DNA from: Morella rubra
Taxonomy: Eukaryota > Streptophyta > Magnoliopsida > Fagales > Myricaceae
Assembly (NCBI GenBank): GCA_003952965.2
Contig: RXIC02000151.1
Coordinates: 41,457 to 105,456, forward strand
DNA length: 64,000 nucleotides
Direction of reading: 5' to 3'
Shown here: positions 33,350 to 46,224 of the stretch, one piece after another
How the letters are laid out: every line of letters starts with the position of its first letter
Position numbering within the stretch: position 1 is the first letter of the stretch
Position numbers and translations under genes: made by a program
Notes under the pieces: generated by a model
Told to the model about the DNA's origin: nothing
Seen by the model: only the letters and a program-made list of their open reading frames with translations
Databases searched by the model: none

Positions 33350-35165
33350 TCACTCTGTCATAACAGGCTTATTCTCATTTGCTTTGGGCCTCTGCTCCTT
33401 TGGTTTCTGCTCTTCCATTTTCCTGAAACCCAACAAAACAAATACTCTTGTAAATTGAAAGAAATTCCAAGGAACAAGAATAACAAGTTGCTCTATTAAT
33501 GTCCATTACATATAAATCAACCGATTTAATCCAACACAATAATAAGGGGGCTAATGCGAGCAAATGTGCTTTTAGTATACTCCAAATAGGCTGATCTAAC
33601 ACACACGCCTCATTATAAATAACAAAACCAAGTGGTTTAACAGATGTAGAAACAAAAATATTCACCAGAGAGAGAGGGAGATGCAATGGGAGATCCAACT
33701 AAAAATATTAAGATTGGAGAGTATAGTACCTCACCAAACAGATCATTGAATATGCCGCAGACATATTCACATAATACCTAGATCATTTTAACCAAAGCTA
33801 AATGCACCAAAGACATAAGAATGCTTAAGGCCCATACCAACTCAACCCCAACAAAACTCAGGCCAATCTGTCAATTCATTTATTTATACATTTACACGAA
33901 TACACCAGCTCAAATTTGGTCTACAACCCAGATTTAAAGATCTAACAATGACCAAGCAGCAAACTGAATTTGAACTAAACCCAAATAAACCAGGACTGAA
34001 TCCAACTATTGGTAGGTTACAATACGCTACATTTAAAACAACCACATATATAATTCACACAATCAACATACTCATAAAATACAACAGTTGCAAAACTAAA
34101 TTTCCGCTTCTTCAATGCTGAAGCATTTAAGAAACTACTATGAACTTTTTGGTACTCACACTGAGCAAACTGTTTGAGAAAAAATCACAGAAAAAGAGAA
34201 TTGCAAAAACCACAGTTGGGAAACCTTGAAGGTCATTGCACCGAGCAAATGTACAACTCTTTCAGAAGAAATAAGGTGTTAGAGCATTCCTATGATACAC
34301 CCTTCCTTCTTATTGAGGTTTCTAAACTTTGTGAGGCATAAGTGCGAACCAAACTAACACAAAAAGAACCAAACTAACACAAAAAGCAAAAAAGGACTGC
34401 GCATGAGGCAATGACATAAAAAAACATGAGAAGACCAGACCACATTGCACAATATATAAACGAAAATCAACGAGTTGAAGAGCCTCAAATCCATCTGAAT
34501 ATATCATCAGAAAGATCTTTTAGTGCTACAGATGTTAAGAAATTCAGAGAGAAGGCGGTATCAAAATCATACATAAGTTTATTTCCTTTACTAATCCAGT
34601 ATTTACTGATAGCATTCTAGTGAGTTTCTCAACAAAACACAGGCCCTCTGTAGGCATTTCTCGTATCCGTCAACTATCCTTTCGGGCTAGAGTAAGGCAG
34701 CAAACGACACCATTATTGCCTCCTAAATAACTCACTTCTCCACCCAGAGAAAGTTTCCTAAACAAATCTTCCATCCGATTAAACAACACCTCTTTTCCGA
34801 TGTGTACAGACTTAAAACATCCGATTAAAAATTTCTTAGGGATTGCCGAACGGGCGGTAATCATTAATAAATACACCTACTAGATTCCAATAACGAAAAG
34901 CTCATGAATTAATCGAGCCAAAAGCACACCTATACATGTGAGCAAATAGAATATGCTAAGGAAAGAAAATATAATACCTCTTGTCATTCTGGCTGAGAAA
35001 GGATCGGATGAATTCTCGTAGATCAGTGGCCGATTCGACTTTCTTAAGCCGAACTTTAGAAAACTCGCAATCAGAAGAAGTACTCCGTAAACAGAAGAAG
35101 TACTCTAACAGTCTTGCTCGCTCTCTCCCAGTCGCAGACCTTCTCCAATCTTCCCGAGACGGCGC
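33350..35165 (-). other. Doubtful small minus-strand transcription unit
   Basis: A TATAAAA lies at 35200-35194 on the minus strand. Downstream, a stretch ends in a good donor AAGAG|GTATT (exon end 34978), and an acceptor GTTTCAG|GAAAATGG opens at 33422. Spliced together, a frame without ATG runs through the first exon (VRLKKVESATDLREFIRSFL) and continues into MEEQKPKEQRPK and KPVMTE with a stop at 33350. The only ATG in this frame would give a 22-residue peptide. I do not recognise the product. It could be a gene with a missed exon, a non-coding RNA, or chance. Confidence 0.25.
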
Positions 35166-35193
35166 ACCGAGCCTGAAAAACTACGCCTGCGAG

Positions 35194-35200
35194 TTTTATA
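35194..35200 (-). promoter_or_regulatory. Possible TATA box of the doubtful minus-strand unit
   Basis: TATAAAA on the minus strand, about 215 bases upstream of the donor at 34978. It sits in a locally GC-rich stretch that would suit a leader exon. No other support. Confidence 0.3.
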
Positions 35201-35239
35201 CGGAATTGGGAAGGCAGGGATCTATCGGGTAACCAGAAT

Positions 35240-37900
35240 CACCCACGGAAGCATGTCCGGATCCAGATGCTACGTCGGCTTAGAGGGGTACTACAGAACT
35301 GCTGGGCCATAAACGGGCTGGAATTAGAGTCAGACATGGGTCAGGCGGCCTATCGAAACAGCCCAGACAGACCTAATGTCTCAAGAACATGGACCGGGGA
35401 GAATAGTCCAAAAGGCCGGGCTAGGCCCAATTTCCTGGGCTGAACCGAATGAAAAACTGGATAATAAGAATAAGCAGCAACAACATCCCAATAAAAATTT
35501 TATATTCTTTTTAATTTTTTAAAATAAATATATTTTGTATCTTTTAATTACGAGGCCTTTGACACACCAAATTATTATTTTTATTATATTCACTCATAAA
35601 CTATTTTTAGATACTTTCCATGTTAGATTAAAATTTTTAATTAATTTTAATAAGAAATTGATTTTTTTGATCTTTCTAAAAAAATTATAAAGATAAAATT
35701 GTCATTTCAAGCTCTAAAAAATCATTCTATCAAAATTGAAGAAAATTTTTTGTGGAAAGTGTAAAATATCTAAAATAAATAATTAATAGATATAATGTAA
35801 CAAAAATAATAATTTGGAGTGTAAATTAATTTATTCCTTAATTTTTTATTTCTCTTACATGCGATTTGGAAATAAAAATAAAATAAAACCCAACACAAAC
35901 AATCTGCAAAGGTGCCTTTCTTTGAAAATTCTCAAGGAATCATAAAACTTTTCACTATAAAATATGGATTTATATTTAACCATGTAAATTTGTAGATATC
36001 TGAATAGTAAAACCCGAGCACAACATTTTGTTCTGGCTTGTTTTATGTTTTTTTCTTTTATGATGCATTTATTTTTAATTGCAAACAGGATGCTACCAAT
36101 ATGAAAAGTTATTTTTCTTTTTCTTTTATGATGTAACGTGTCATTTCAACCCGTTACATCATAGACAATCGTCCAAAGGTACACAAACCAACCTAAAAGG
36201 CCATAACCAACAGAGCCAAAATGTCCATACAATTTACTCGAATCCACAGACCCAACGTAACATCTATCAACGCCATTGAAGGGAGGCGACTTTGATCGCC
36301 AGAAAGGAGAGGGTCAACCACCTCAATCCTGGTTAACCTATTCGTCATTCGCGCCAACACAAATTATAGGTAAGTGTTTATTTTTTTAATATTTTAGAAT
36401 ATTAAAATTTCAAATAAGTGAAACATATGTTAAAATTTTTAATGTCTCCACTTACACACTCTACAATTTTTTTTTATAAATTTCAATAAATATAATATTT
36501 AAAAAAATTTTAAAATTTTATAAATATTCTTTAAAATTTTGACAAACAAACGCGATCTAAGGAATACACAACAATTGGCACATTGCAAGAAGTGGAGAAG
36601 GAGTGGGCAAAAATTGCTAGATGACCGCGTTAGATCCATGCACGCATGCCACCGACTAACGCTCAACAGCTGTTGCTCGATCCCCACAGGTTGCAAATCC
36701 CGCACCGAGAAAGAGAAACAAAAACCAAAATAGAAATGAAGCCAAACTTCGCCGAAACTAACACGAATCTATGAATGGAGCTAACTAACCCATGAGACGG
36801 TGGAAGAAAAATGGTAGATGAAAGACTAGGAAAATAAACACAAGGCCTCTAGAATTTACAAAAAAAAAAGGTTCCTTGAAATATGGGTCATTTCGTAAGA
36901 TAAAATTGGTTTCATGATAAAAATAAAATAAAATGAGAGATAAAAGAAGTATACTTTTAGGTAGCAGATTATTCCCAATATTTTTCTGCAAATTTTTGAA
37001 GAGAATTGAATAATTTAATTCGAAGTGAAAAAAAAATGATATAAAAGTTTGCTATACTTATTGTTGTCCTAACTCTGATGAACTAAATCATCAAATTCCT
37101 CTATAGATTATACTGTAAACTTCACTTTTTACCTCTACCGATTAGACCAGTATCATTTTAGGGTCAACCTTACCAATTCAATTGCATTATTTATTCAAAA
37201 TTTAACTGTAAAGATTGTGTTATGTAGCTTATTTTTTGTTTATTTCGACAGAAAGATTTGATGATTAAGAGTAACAAATTGATGAATTTCATATAATCAG
37301 AAGACAAAATATAATGACATTAATAATTTAGATCTACGATATTAATATAATAATTGAAAAGCCAAAAATAAAAAATTACCTCCGCTGTGATTTAGACGTG
37401 AAAAACTGGTACCAGAGTCTCCCAGCTTGAAAATGTTATATAATTTATGTATATTATATACATATATTCATATATATTCAGCTTGAGAATCGTATCCATA
37501 TCAGCCTAGCCAATAGCTATCTCCAAAGGCTAGTAAAGGAAAGTTATTGCGGGGAAAAATTGAACGAAGAAAGGAGAGAGAGGTAGCTAGCCGCTAGGAA
37601 TTAGGATAGGATGGCGATGGGGGAGCACGATCTTTTTTATTTGTTTTTTAGAGTATGAACCAAACGTGTCGCTGTTATGTTAGAAGATTAGATCCAGGTG
37701 GGAACAGCGAAAACATTAAAGGGAAGTCGTAGGAATAATAAAATTAATAATGAAAGAAAGATGAATGGAGATGAGATCAGGAATGGACGCTGGAGATAAT
37801 TTGTTGCAGATGATATGAGATAAATGGCCTTAAAAACAGAAAAAAATTGGACGAAAAAAACAAAGTGGAGGAGGAGGAGGCAGACAGAGAGAGATAGCTG
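35240..37900. other. Intergenic region upstream of ACR11
   Basis: AT-rich, with a probable MITE remnant at about 36371-36556 and no gene. TATATA-rich runs near 37440-37470 are simple sequence. The last part (37870-38140) is the promoter and CT-rich leader of ACR11. Confidence 0.5.
36371..36556. mobile_element. AT-rich MITE-like element, copy 1
   Basis: Starts near GTGTTTATTTTTTTAAT and ends AAAATTTTGACAAACAAACGC, giving rough inverted GCGTTTGTTTG-type ends around an AT-rich core. A similar element sits at about 52423-52597, and a shorter relative at about 55424-55605. No clear target duplication seen. Confidence 0.45.
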
Positions 37901-38140
37901 ATAAAAGGGTTCACTCGTTATCCATCCAATGGCGTATATTCCTAGAGCTCACCGACCCAACTACCTCTTCTTCTCCTTTTTTGTCCAAAAATATCATTCC
38001 TATTTCCGTTTCCTCTTCAATATCGTCATGCCTGTTGTTTTGGGTTCGTTGCTTAGTGTTTCTTCTCTATAGTCCCTTCTTCCTTCTAAGCCTTCATTCC
38101 TGGTTTCCTTGCAAATTCTTTTTTTTTTTTTTGGTTGATA

Positions 38141-41100
38141 ATGGCTGTGGCCATGGCTTCTTTGGGTGTTGGGACTCACCTCAGTGATCACAATAGTATC
38201 CTGAGAGCCTCTGAAACGCGCGTGTCAAGTGGGGCTTTGATCCGGGGTTCCTTTGGGTTTGCCACCAAGCCTCTCTTCATTCTGCATAAGAAACAGTAAG
38301 TCCTTCTCATTCTTTTTTTTTTTGAAGCCTCTGATTTTCGTCTTTTAAGTTGAAAAGAAAAGGCAGAAGCTTATCTGCTTCTTTGTTTATTGTAGCTCTT
38401 CTTAAGTTCCAAGTTTAATGCCATTTCTTGACCATGATAAGTAGTTCGATTTAAGATTCTGGTTTAAGGTGATCAACCTGAGTCTATACAAGTCCATTCT
38501 TTATGAAAAAGGTAAAAATGAAAAAGAAATTTCGGATTTTGTGCTCCACCATTGCGTTGTGATGTACTTGATGCTTTATTTCCCCAAATTAGGACATGAG
38601 AATGGTCTCTGTACTTTCTGTTTTTGGTCTTAGGTTCTGGTAAGTAAGAATCAATTTTAAAGAGACAAGATTACAAAAGCGAAGGGAGCATACCCAACAA
38701 GCTGTGCATTGCCAAAAGAAGCAATATAAGCTTTACAAAACAGGCCTACATAGGCCAACGGTCAAAAATACTGGTATTAAAATTACAAAAGAGAGAATCA
38801 GGTTGTGGTCAGGCTTTCTGACACTACAAGTTATCTTCAAGAGGAGCTAATATGTTTTAAGAATCTCATAGTAGTAAGCAGTCTTTGATCCAATTGACCA
38901 TGTTGCTTGCAAATCTCTCATTCCTCAAAAAAGCTATCACAAATTCGACCCCAGTGAATCACAAACTTTTGCCAAGCTCTTCTTCAAAGTGCATCTAGGA
39001 TAATTGGAATCCCTGATAGGGGAGCATATTGTTACAATCCTTCTTTTCTCAACACCTGCAGTTTGCTGCTCACCACTTAGACCAGTGGGAACTTGCTTAT
39101 TCCATTCGTGTGAATCATGGGAGTGCACTCATTTAGTACCCGGGCAATACATAGGCCTGTATTTGGCTGGCCTAGTCAGTTTTGCAATTTGAGTGATCAG
39201 GGCAATAACTCTGCATTTTCTCTCTTTAAGCGAACATCCAGAAGGAAGGAAAGATCTGATTGGAGTGGTATTTTTTTCCTAATTATATGCCAGGCCTCCT
39301 TGAAAAATATGGCATTCCAACTGTCATGTCCTAGAGCTTCATCCACTATGGGAGAGAGCATTGAGTATTTAGCGCCATCATCAGTTACTTATGGAGCCAA
39401 CTTGGTCCCACTGTTCAATATCACCTTTTAGAAAAAGCAGTATTCGTGTTTCCTTGTTCAGATCAACGAGATTATAAGTTGGACCCAGAAGTTTCTGGAA
39501 GAAGCTTATCACTTTATACTTGACCGCATGAGGGTCTTCTACCCTTGTTCGATCTTACACACAGCTGTGATTTACTTCTGTTGTTTTCTTCAGTTAATGT
39601 AGTGGAAAAAAACCTAGTGTTTTCATCACCTAAGTTTAGCCACTGCACTCTAACCTTGAGCTTATTGAAGCTTTCTTCAGTCCCGCATGCAGCAGAATGC
39701 TGTACCGAATCTTTTTCTTTCAACTGAAGTCATTCATTACATGATTCGGCTGAATTTGCTTCTGGGTGCTATAAAGAACTGAAATCAAAATCAAAACTGA
39801 AACCTGATATAGTTTCCAAACATGTCCCTAAAGATTTTCTTAAGCCTCTACAACTCTCCTTAAAGTATCTGAGAGGCTCTTTTGTTTCAACTTCTTCAGT
39901 TCTGACTTTGACAGCTTCAACTCAGTACAGCTTCATCCGGTAGGATGATATAGTTTGAATCAATGAGGGAATGCTGTCATCTTATTACTTATTACTTATT
40001 ACATGTGACATCCGACGAAAACATACACGTATGCATGTCTGCATATATGTTTGTGTTTATCCATGTATGCTCATAGACAACTGACTAGATATACAAGATT
40101 TATCCAATATCGCCTTTGAGTACGATGGGGCATTGCATTGTTGCTATTCTTTGTGTTAGTCTCTGTGTTTTTTTTTTCAGAAGGTTATCTTCAGTCACTA
40201 CAATCATTCTGCGAGCATCATCAGCCACCGCTGTGGAGGTGTTGAACTATTTTTGAGCTATGTGACTGGGGTTTTTGTAGATTAGCCGGTTTACTTATCT
40301 AATTTGTTTTAATTTTTATATTTGGTGAATGGGGTGGCTAACAGGATGGAAGTCCCAGTGGAAGTGATACCATTCCAACACCAGTGGTAGTTATTGATCA
40401 AGACTCTGATCCAAGTGCAACTATTGTGGAGATAACTTTTGGGGATCGGCTTGGAGCTCTTCTTGATACTGTATGCAGCCAGTTACCTCCTCTTACGGAG
40501 GATCATCTTATCTCTCTTTTTGTGTTTGTTTTATATGTGTTTGAGTCTCCAGTTTATTGAGAAAGTGAAACAATCTGACTGCATATAATCTATCTTATTC
40601 TCTTTCTAGAGTGCGTCCGCTAGTGGACATTAACCATCAGAAAATTGTTTCAGATGAATGCGCTTAAAAATCTTGGGCTCAACGTTGTTAAGGCAAATGT
40701 TTTTTTGGATTCTTCTGGGAAGCACAACAAGTTTGCCATAACTAAAGCGTAAGTTATTGTGCCTTGCATGTATTTATGAGATCGGTTCCTTGTATAAATT
40801 TCTGTCTACCTCTGTTCGAATATTGTCTTTACAGCTGCCAATTTGCATTGATGCCACTGATTTTTGGCTTTCCTGCTTCTATTTTACTTTCTGGTTATCC
40901 TGGAGTGGAAAGTTGAGATCTCTGTTGTTTGTTACCAGATACTTCCTGATATGTTTTGTGGACGAGCTTCCATGCAGCTGAGGGTTTTTGAATCACAAGT
41001 CTGACAGCCCCTTGTAGTAATGCAAAGTCCTAAAGATATAGAGAAACTTGTGACCTAATTTAATGTACAAGAACATAGCTAGTAGTTTGTGAAACAATTG

Positions 41101-44100
41101 CAAATCTTGGTTTCCTAGATGTCTCTGAAGCCTTACGAATTGGAAGATGACTCATTCTTTCTACGAATTAGTTTGTTTAGTAACTGTTTTATGGTGATTC
41201 TGGTTGATTTATTAGCTGTTTTATGGTTGATTCTGGTAGAGCTTGTTTGCAGTGACACTGGTAGAAAAGTAGAAGATCCAGAACTGCTCGAGGCAATTCG
41301 CTTGACTATTATAAACAATATGATGCAGTATCACCCGGTATTTCACCTTTAAACTTTTTTTGTTTTATTTTTCTTAAGATTGCATCTGGTAGATCTCTTT
41401 TAGGAGTTAAGTTATGCCATTTAGATAAGCGATTTAAGATTCCAACCTGAGTCTACAAGTGAAAAAGGTAAAAATCGGAAGGAATTGATGCTTTATTTCC
41501 CAACACTCTGTACAGGTTCTGCAATGGACAAGAGTAGCATTTGGGCCTACATAGGCCAACGGTAAAAATACTGGTATTAAAATTACAAAAGAGAGAATCA
41601 GGTTGTGGTCAGGCTTTCTGACACTACAAGTTATCTTCAAGAGGAGCTAGTTTTAAGAATCCATAGTAGTAAGCAGTCTTTGATCCAATTGACCATGTTG
41701 CTTGCAAATCTCTCATTCCTCAAAAAAGCTATCACAAATTCGACCCCAGTGAATCACAAACTTTTGCCAAGCTCTTCTTCAAAGTGCATCTAGGATAATT
41801 GGAATCCCTGATAGGGGAGCATATTGTTACAATCCTTCTTTTCTCAACACCTGCAGTTTGCTGCTCACCACTTAGACCAGTGGGAACTTGCTTATTCCAT
41901 TCGTGTGAATCATGGGAGTGCACTCATTTAGTACCCGGGCAATACATAGGCCTGTATTTGGCTGGCCTAGTCAGTTTTGCAATTTGAGTGATCAGGGCAA
42001 TAACTCTGCATTTTCTCTCTTTAAGCGAACATCCAGAAGGAAGGAAAGATCTGATTGGAGTGGTATTTTTTTCCTAATTATATGCCAGGCCTCCTTGAAA
42101 AATATGGCATTCCAACTGTCATGTCCTAGAGCTTCATCCACTATGGGAGAGAGCATTGAGTATTTAGCGCCATCATCAGTTACTTATGGAGCCAACTTGG
42201 TCCCACTGTTCAATATCACCTTTTAGAAAAAGCAGTATTCGTGTTTCCTTGTTCAGATCAACGAGATTATAAGTTGGACCCAGAAGTTTCTGGAAGAAGC
42301 TTATCACTTTATACTTGACCGCATGAGGGTCTTCTACCCTTGTTCGATCTTACACACAGCTGTGATTTACTTCTGTTGTTTTCTTCAGTTAATGTAGTGG
42401 AAAAAAACCTAGTGTTTTCATCACCTAAGTTTAGCCACTGCACTCTAACCTTGAGCTTATTGAAGCTTTCTTCAGTCCCGCATGCAGCAGAATGCTGTAC
42501 CGAATCTTTTTCTTTCAACTGAAGTCATTCATTACATGATTCGGCTGAATTTGCTTCTGGGTGCTATAAAGAACTGAAATCAAAATCAAAACTGAAACCT
42601 GATATAGTTTCCAAACATGTCCCTAAAGATTTTCTTAAGCCTCTACAACTCTCCTTAAAGTATCTGAGAGGCTCTTTTGTTTCAACTTCTTCAGTTCTGA
42701 CTTTGACAGCTTCAACTCAGTACAGCTTCATCCGGTAGGATGATATAGTTTGAATCAATGAGGGAATGCTGTCATCTTATTACTTATTACTTATTACATG
42801 TGACATCCGACGAAAACATACACGTATGCATGTCTGCATATATGTTTGTGTTTATCCATGTATGCTCATAGACAACTGACTAGATATACAAGATTTATCC
42901 AATATCGCCTTTGAGTACGATGGGGCATTGCATTGTTGCTATTCTTTGTGTTAGTCTCTGTGTTTTTTTTTTCAGAAGGTTATCTTCAGTCACTACAATC
43001 ATTCTGCGAGCATCATCAGCCACCGCTGTGGAGGTGTTGAACTATTTTTGAGCTATGTGACTGGGGTTTTTGTAGATTAGCCGGTTTACTTATCTAATTT
43101 GTTTTAATTTTTATATTTGGTGAATGGGGTGGCTAACAGGATGGAAGTCCCAGTGGAAGTGATACCATTCCAACACCAGTGGTAGTTATTGATCAAGACT
43201 CTGATCCAAGTGCAACTATTGTGGAGATAACTTTTGGGGATCGGCTTGGAGCTCTTCTTGATACTGTATGCAGCCAGTTACCTCCTCTTACGGAGGATCA
43301 TCTTATCTCTCTTTTTGTGTTTGTTTTATATGTGTTTGAGTCTCCAGTTTATTGAGAAAGTGAAACAATCTGACTGCATATAATCTATCTTATTCTCTTT
43401 CTAGAGTGCGTCCGCTAGTGGACATTAACCATCAGAAAATTGTTTCAGATGAATGCGCTTAAAAATCTTGGGCTCAACGTTGTTAAGGCAAATGTTTTTT
43501 TGGATTCTTCTGGGAAGCACAACAAGTTTGCCATAACTAAAGCGTAAGTTATTGTGCCTTGCATGTATTTATGAGATCGGTTCCTTGTATAAATTTCTGT
43601 CTACCTCTGTTCGAATATTGTCTTTACAGCTGCCAATTTGCATTGATGCCACTGATTTTTGGCTTTCCTGCTTCTATTTTACTTTCTGGTTATCCTGGAG
43701 TGGAAAGTTGAGATCTCTGTTGTTTGTTACCAGATACTTCCTGATATGTTTTGTGGACGAGCTTCCATGCAGCTGAGGGTTTTTGAATCACAAGTCTGAC
43801 AGCCCCTTGTAGTAATGCAAAGTCCTAAAGATATAGAGAAACTTGTGACCTAATTTAATGTACAAGAACATAGCTAGTAGTTTGTGAAACAATTGCAAAT
43901 CTTGGTTTCCTAGATGTCTCTGAAGGCCTTACGAATTGGAAGATGACTCATTCTTTCTACGAATTAGTTTGTTTAGTAACTGTTTTATGGTGATTCTGGT
44001 TGATTTATTAGCTGTTTTATGGTTGATTCTGGTAGAGCTTGTTTGCAGTGACACTGGTAGAAAAGTAGAAGATCCAGAACTGCTCGAGGCAATTCGCTTG

Positions 44101-46224
44101 ACTATTATAAACAATATGATGCAGTATCACCCGGTATTTCACCTTTAAACTTTTTTTGTTTTATTTTTCTTAAGATTGCATCTGGTAGATCTCTTTTAGG
44201 AGTTATTATCTTTAGAAGCTTCCTGAACATGTTCCAGGAATCAAGCACCCAGTTAGCAATGGGAGTAGCATTTGGAGTAATGCCACCAAATCAACAGGTC
44301 CTTAAGCGTTTCTATATTTTTCCATTCACGAGTTTACATCTGTTTGGAGTATGTCAGTGGTGGATGACTTCTTGTTACAAAATCAACTAGCTGAGATTAA
44401 GCTATCACATTTAGAACAATTTTGCTTTGTTTACCTTCCTGTACTTAAGATGTTTGTTGTATCTGTCATTCTTGTGGTACAAATCAGCGGCTTGAGGTCT
44501 TTGCTACCAGGTGTGCATGTGTCCATCTTCTCAATATGGTTCAAAACTGAGCATAAATATGAGCACGAGGTGATCTGATGATGTAATGGTTTTCCCTTCT
44601 TGATTATGACCATGGCCATTTCCCATTGTAATCACTCTACTAATTTTTTTACTCCTGGAGGGATGATTGGATCTGCTGCTACGGGATGTGTAAACATCCC
44701 CCTCCCGCCCTTCACTAGAAAAAACAAGATATTGATTGATTAAAGGAGGAGATGAATATAGAGTAAAATCATTTCTGCAGGAAGTAATAGGTAAGGCAGT
44801 GGATTGAGACTTGCTAAGTAATACCATATTGAACACCCAAAAATGCTGATTTACTTTTATATATTTCTTGTGCCATGTAATTATTTTTGTTTGCTCGCAA
44901 CCCGTGAACATGGTGGTGTAAGATAGTATCTTTCACTTGGCTTTGTTTCCATATCTCATTAGCGATATATTTGGTTGATGCATCCTGAGATACTGTGTGG
45001 GTATAGGAGACATATGCTTAATATTTAGTTATGCCTACTTTTGTCTCGGTTCAAATATATTGTGTTGTTATTCCTCAGTTGATGTAGATGTAGCAACACA
45101 CATAAGTGTCAATGACGATGGCCCTAACCAGAGGTAATCGCATGTCAGTTTTGTAATCTGATGTGATTGAAACCTGCGATTCAACAACGGTTGCTCCTGT
45201 CAGAATTGTTGAGGCTGCAGACTCCCATTAGCAATAATCTTCCAAGTGTGAATGAGGAAAATTTTAAATGAGAATGCGGCTAGAAAAAGATAAATTTTCC
45301 TTGTTGCCTGGCCCTGTCCCCTCCATAATATTTCTTTTGCAGTTTGCTTTATGTGGAGACTGCCGATCGCCCTGGATTACTGGTGGATCTCGTGAAGATT
45401 GTCACTGACATCAGTGTTGATGTCAAGTCAGGAGAATTTGACACAGAGGTGTGATGATTACTCTCTATCTGCCATTTTTTTTTCTTTTCTCCTCGCCTTC
45501 TCTGGGTGGAGTATAGTAATGTATTCTCCACATCTTGGTTTTGATTGTAGGGGTTGTTGGCTAAGGCAAAGTTCCATGTTAGTTACAAGGATAAAGCTAT
45601 TAGCAAGCCTCTCCAGCTGGTAAGCCAGCAATCTGTCAATGATAAACCATTAGAATTGTTCTCGAATTACCCTTATCATGTAGAGGTTAATTGCCTTCTT
45701 AATAACTACACGATCATGACTTGGAAAACTGTGCATCTAAGGACCACTAGCTATGTCCTGAACTATGGTTCTTTGATTTCTTATTGAATACGAGATTGTA
45801 AACTTTCTCAGGCTTAAGTTATTCTATGAATTTTCGTCCCAAGTCTACCAGCTATGTCATGAATCTTTGCCAACTTCCTTCCCACCTAAAGTGGGTGGAC
45901 ATGAAGTGTCTAAAGGAGAATTTTATTACCTCTGAAATGCTGCATGCTAAGAAGAATGTAAGGCAATAAGCCCTATTCTTACGTTTGTAAAACCAGGGCT
46001 AAACCTGGTCGCCTAGTTTCCTTCCTTCACTAAATTGCAACACGATAGTAAAAGATTGTTTACTGCTAGGGTTGTACGCTGTGACCGCATATTGAGCCAA
46101 TTTAAAACAATCTAACCCTGAGAATCTGATGCAGCTCTATTGTTGTAATACTGATGTGCAGGTTCTTGCTAATAGCTTGCGATACTTTCTGAGGCGGCCG
46201 ACCACAGAGGAGGCGAGTTTTTGA
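38141..46224 (+). CDS. ACR11: ACT-domain protein ACR11, plastid, with tandem exon duplication
   Basis: Plastid protein with two ACT domains. ACR11 of Arabidopsis has been linked to control of the plastid glutamine synthetase/GOGAT nitrogen cycle. Exons: 38141-38295, then 40181-40238, 40345-40470, 40654-40748, 41253-41337; the same four again at 42976-43033, 43140-43265, 43449-43543, 44049-44133; then 44238-44297, 45079-45133, 45343-45448, 45551-45619, 46162-46224. With one set of the repeated exons the protein would be about 290 residues: a transit-like N-terminus, ACT 1 ([18 protein letters not shown]) and ACT 2 ([19 protein letters not shown]), ending [12 protein letters not shown]. Using both sets gives a frameshift and early stop at the exon 5 to second exon 2 junction. 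The exon 6/7 junction is one base out of frame with canonical sites. ACR11 rather than ACR12 is inferred from remembered sequences. Confidence 0.87.
38403..41409 (+). repeat. Tandem segmental duplication in ACR11, copy A
   Basis: Covers most of ACR11 intron 1 and exons 2 to 5. From about 38757 to 41409 it matches copy B (offset 2795-2796) almost base for base, including intron poly-T runs. Its first 350 bases correspond to a much shortened stretch in copy B. Confidence 0.93.
38937..39727 (-). mobile_element. Decayed LINE (non-LTR retrotransposon) fragment in ACR11 intron 1
   Basis: Minus-strand pieces read [20 protein letters not shown] near 39660-39600, the stretch before the reverse transcriptase core in plant L1-type elements. 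Near 38950 they read [18 protein letters not shown], matching the LKVDLxKAYDSVxW motif with changes at key positions. The frame between them is broken by several stops. Insertion is antisense to ACR11, and borders are not defined. The same fragment is present in copy B, so insertion came before the duplication. Confidence 0.7.
41410..44205 (+). repeat. Tandem segmental duplication in ACR11, copy B
   Basis: Second copy of the block. 41410-41560 aligns with 38403-38757 only if many short deletions are allowed. From there on the copies differ by only a few bases, for example GAAGCC versus GAAGGCC near 41130/43925. The copy ends at 44205, where the sequence runs on into exon 6. Confidence 0.92.
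41732..42522 (-). mobile_element. Duplicate of the LINE fragment in copy B
   Basis: Identical minus-strand pieces to those in copy A ([13 protein letters not shown] and [17 protein letters not shown]) at offset 2795. It is part of the segmental duplication rather than an independent insertion. Confidence 0.7.

Noticed and set aside
33375-33698. Minus-strand frame of 107 codons
   Set aside because: Runs through what looks like intron and acceptor sequence; hydrophobic low-information peptide with no family match.
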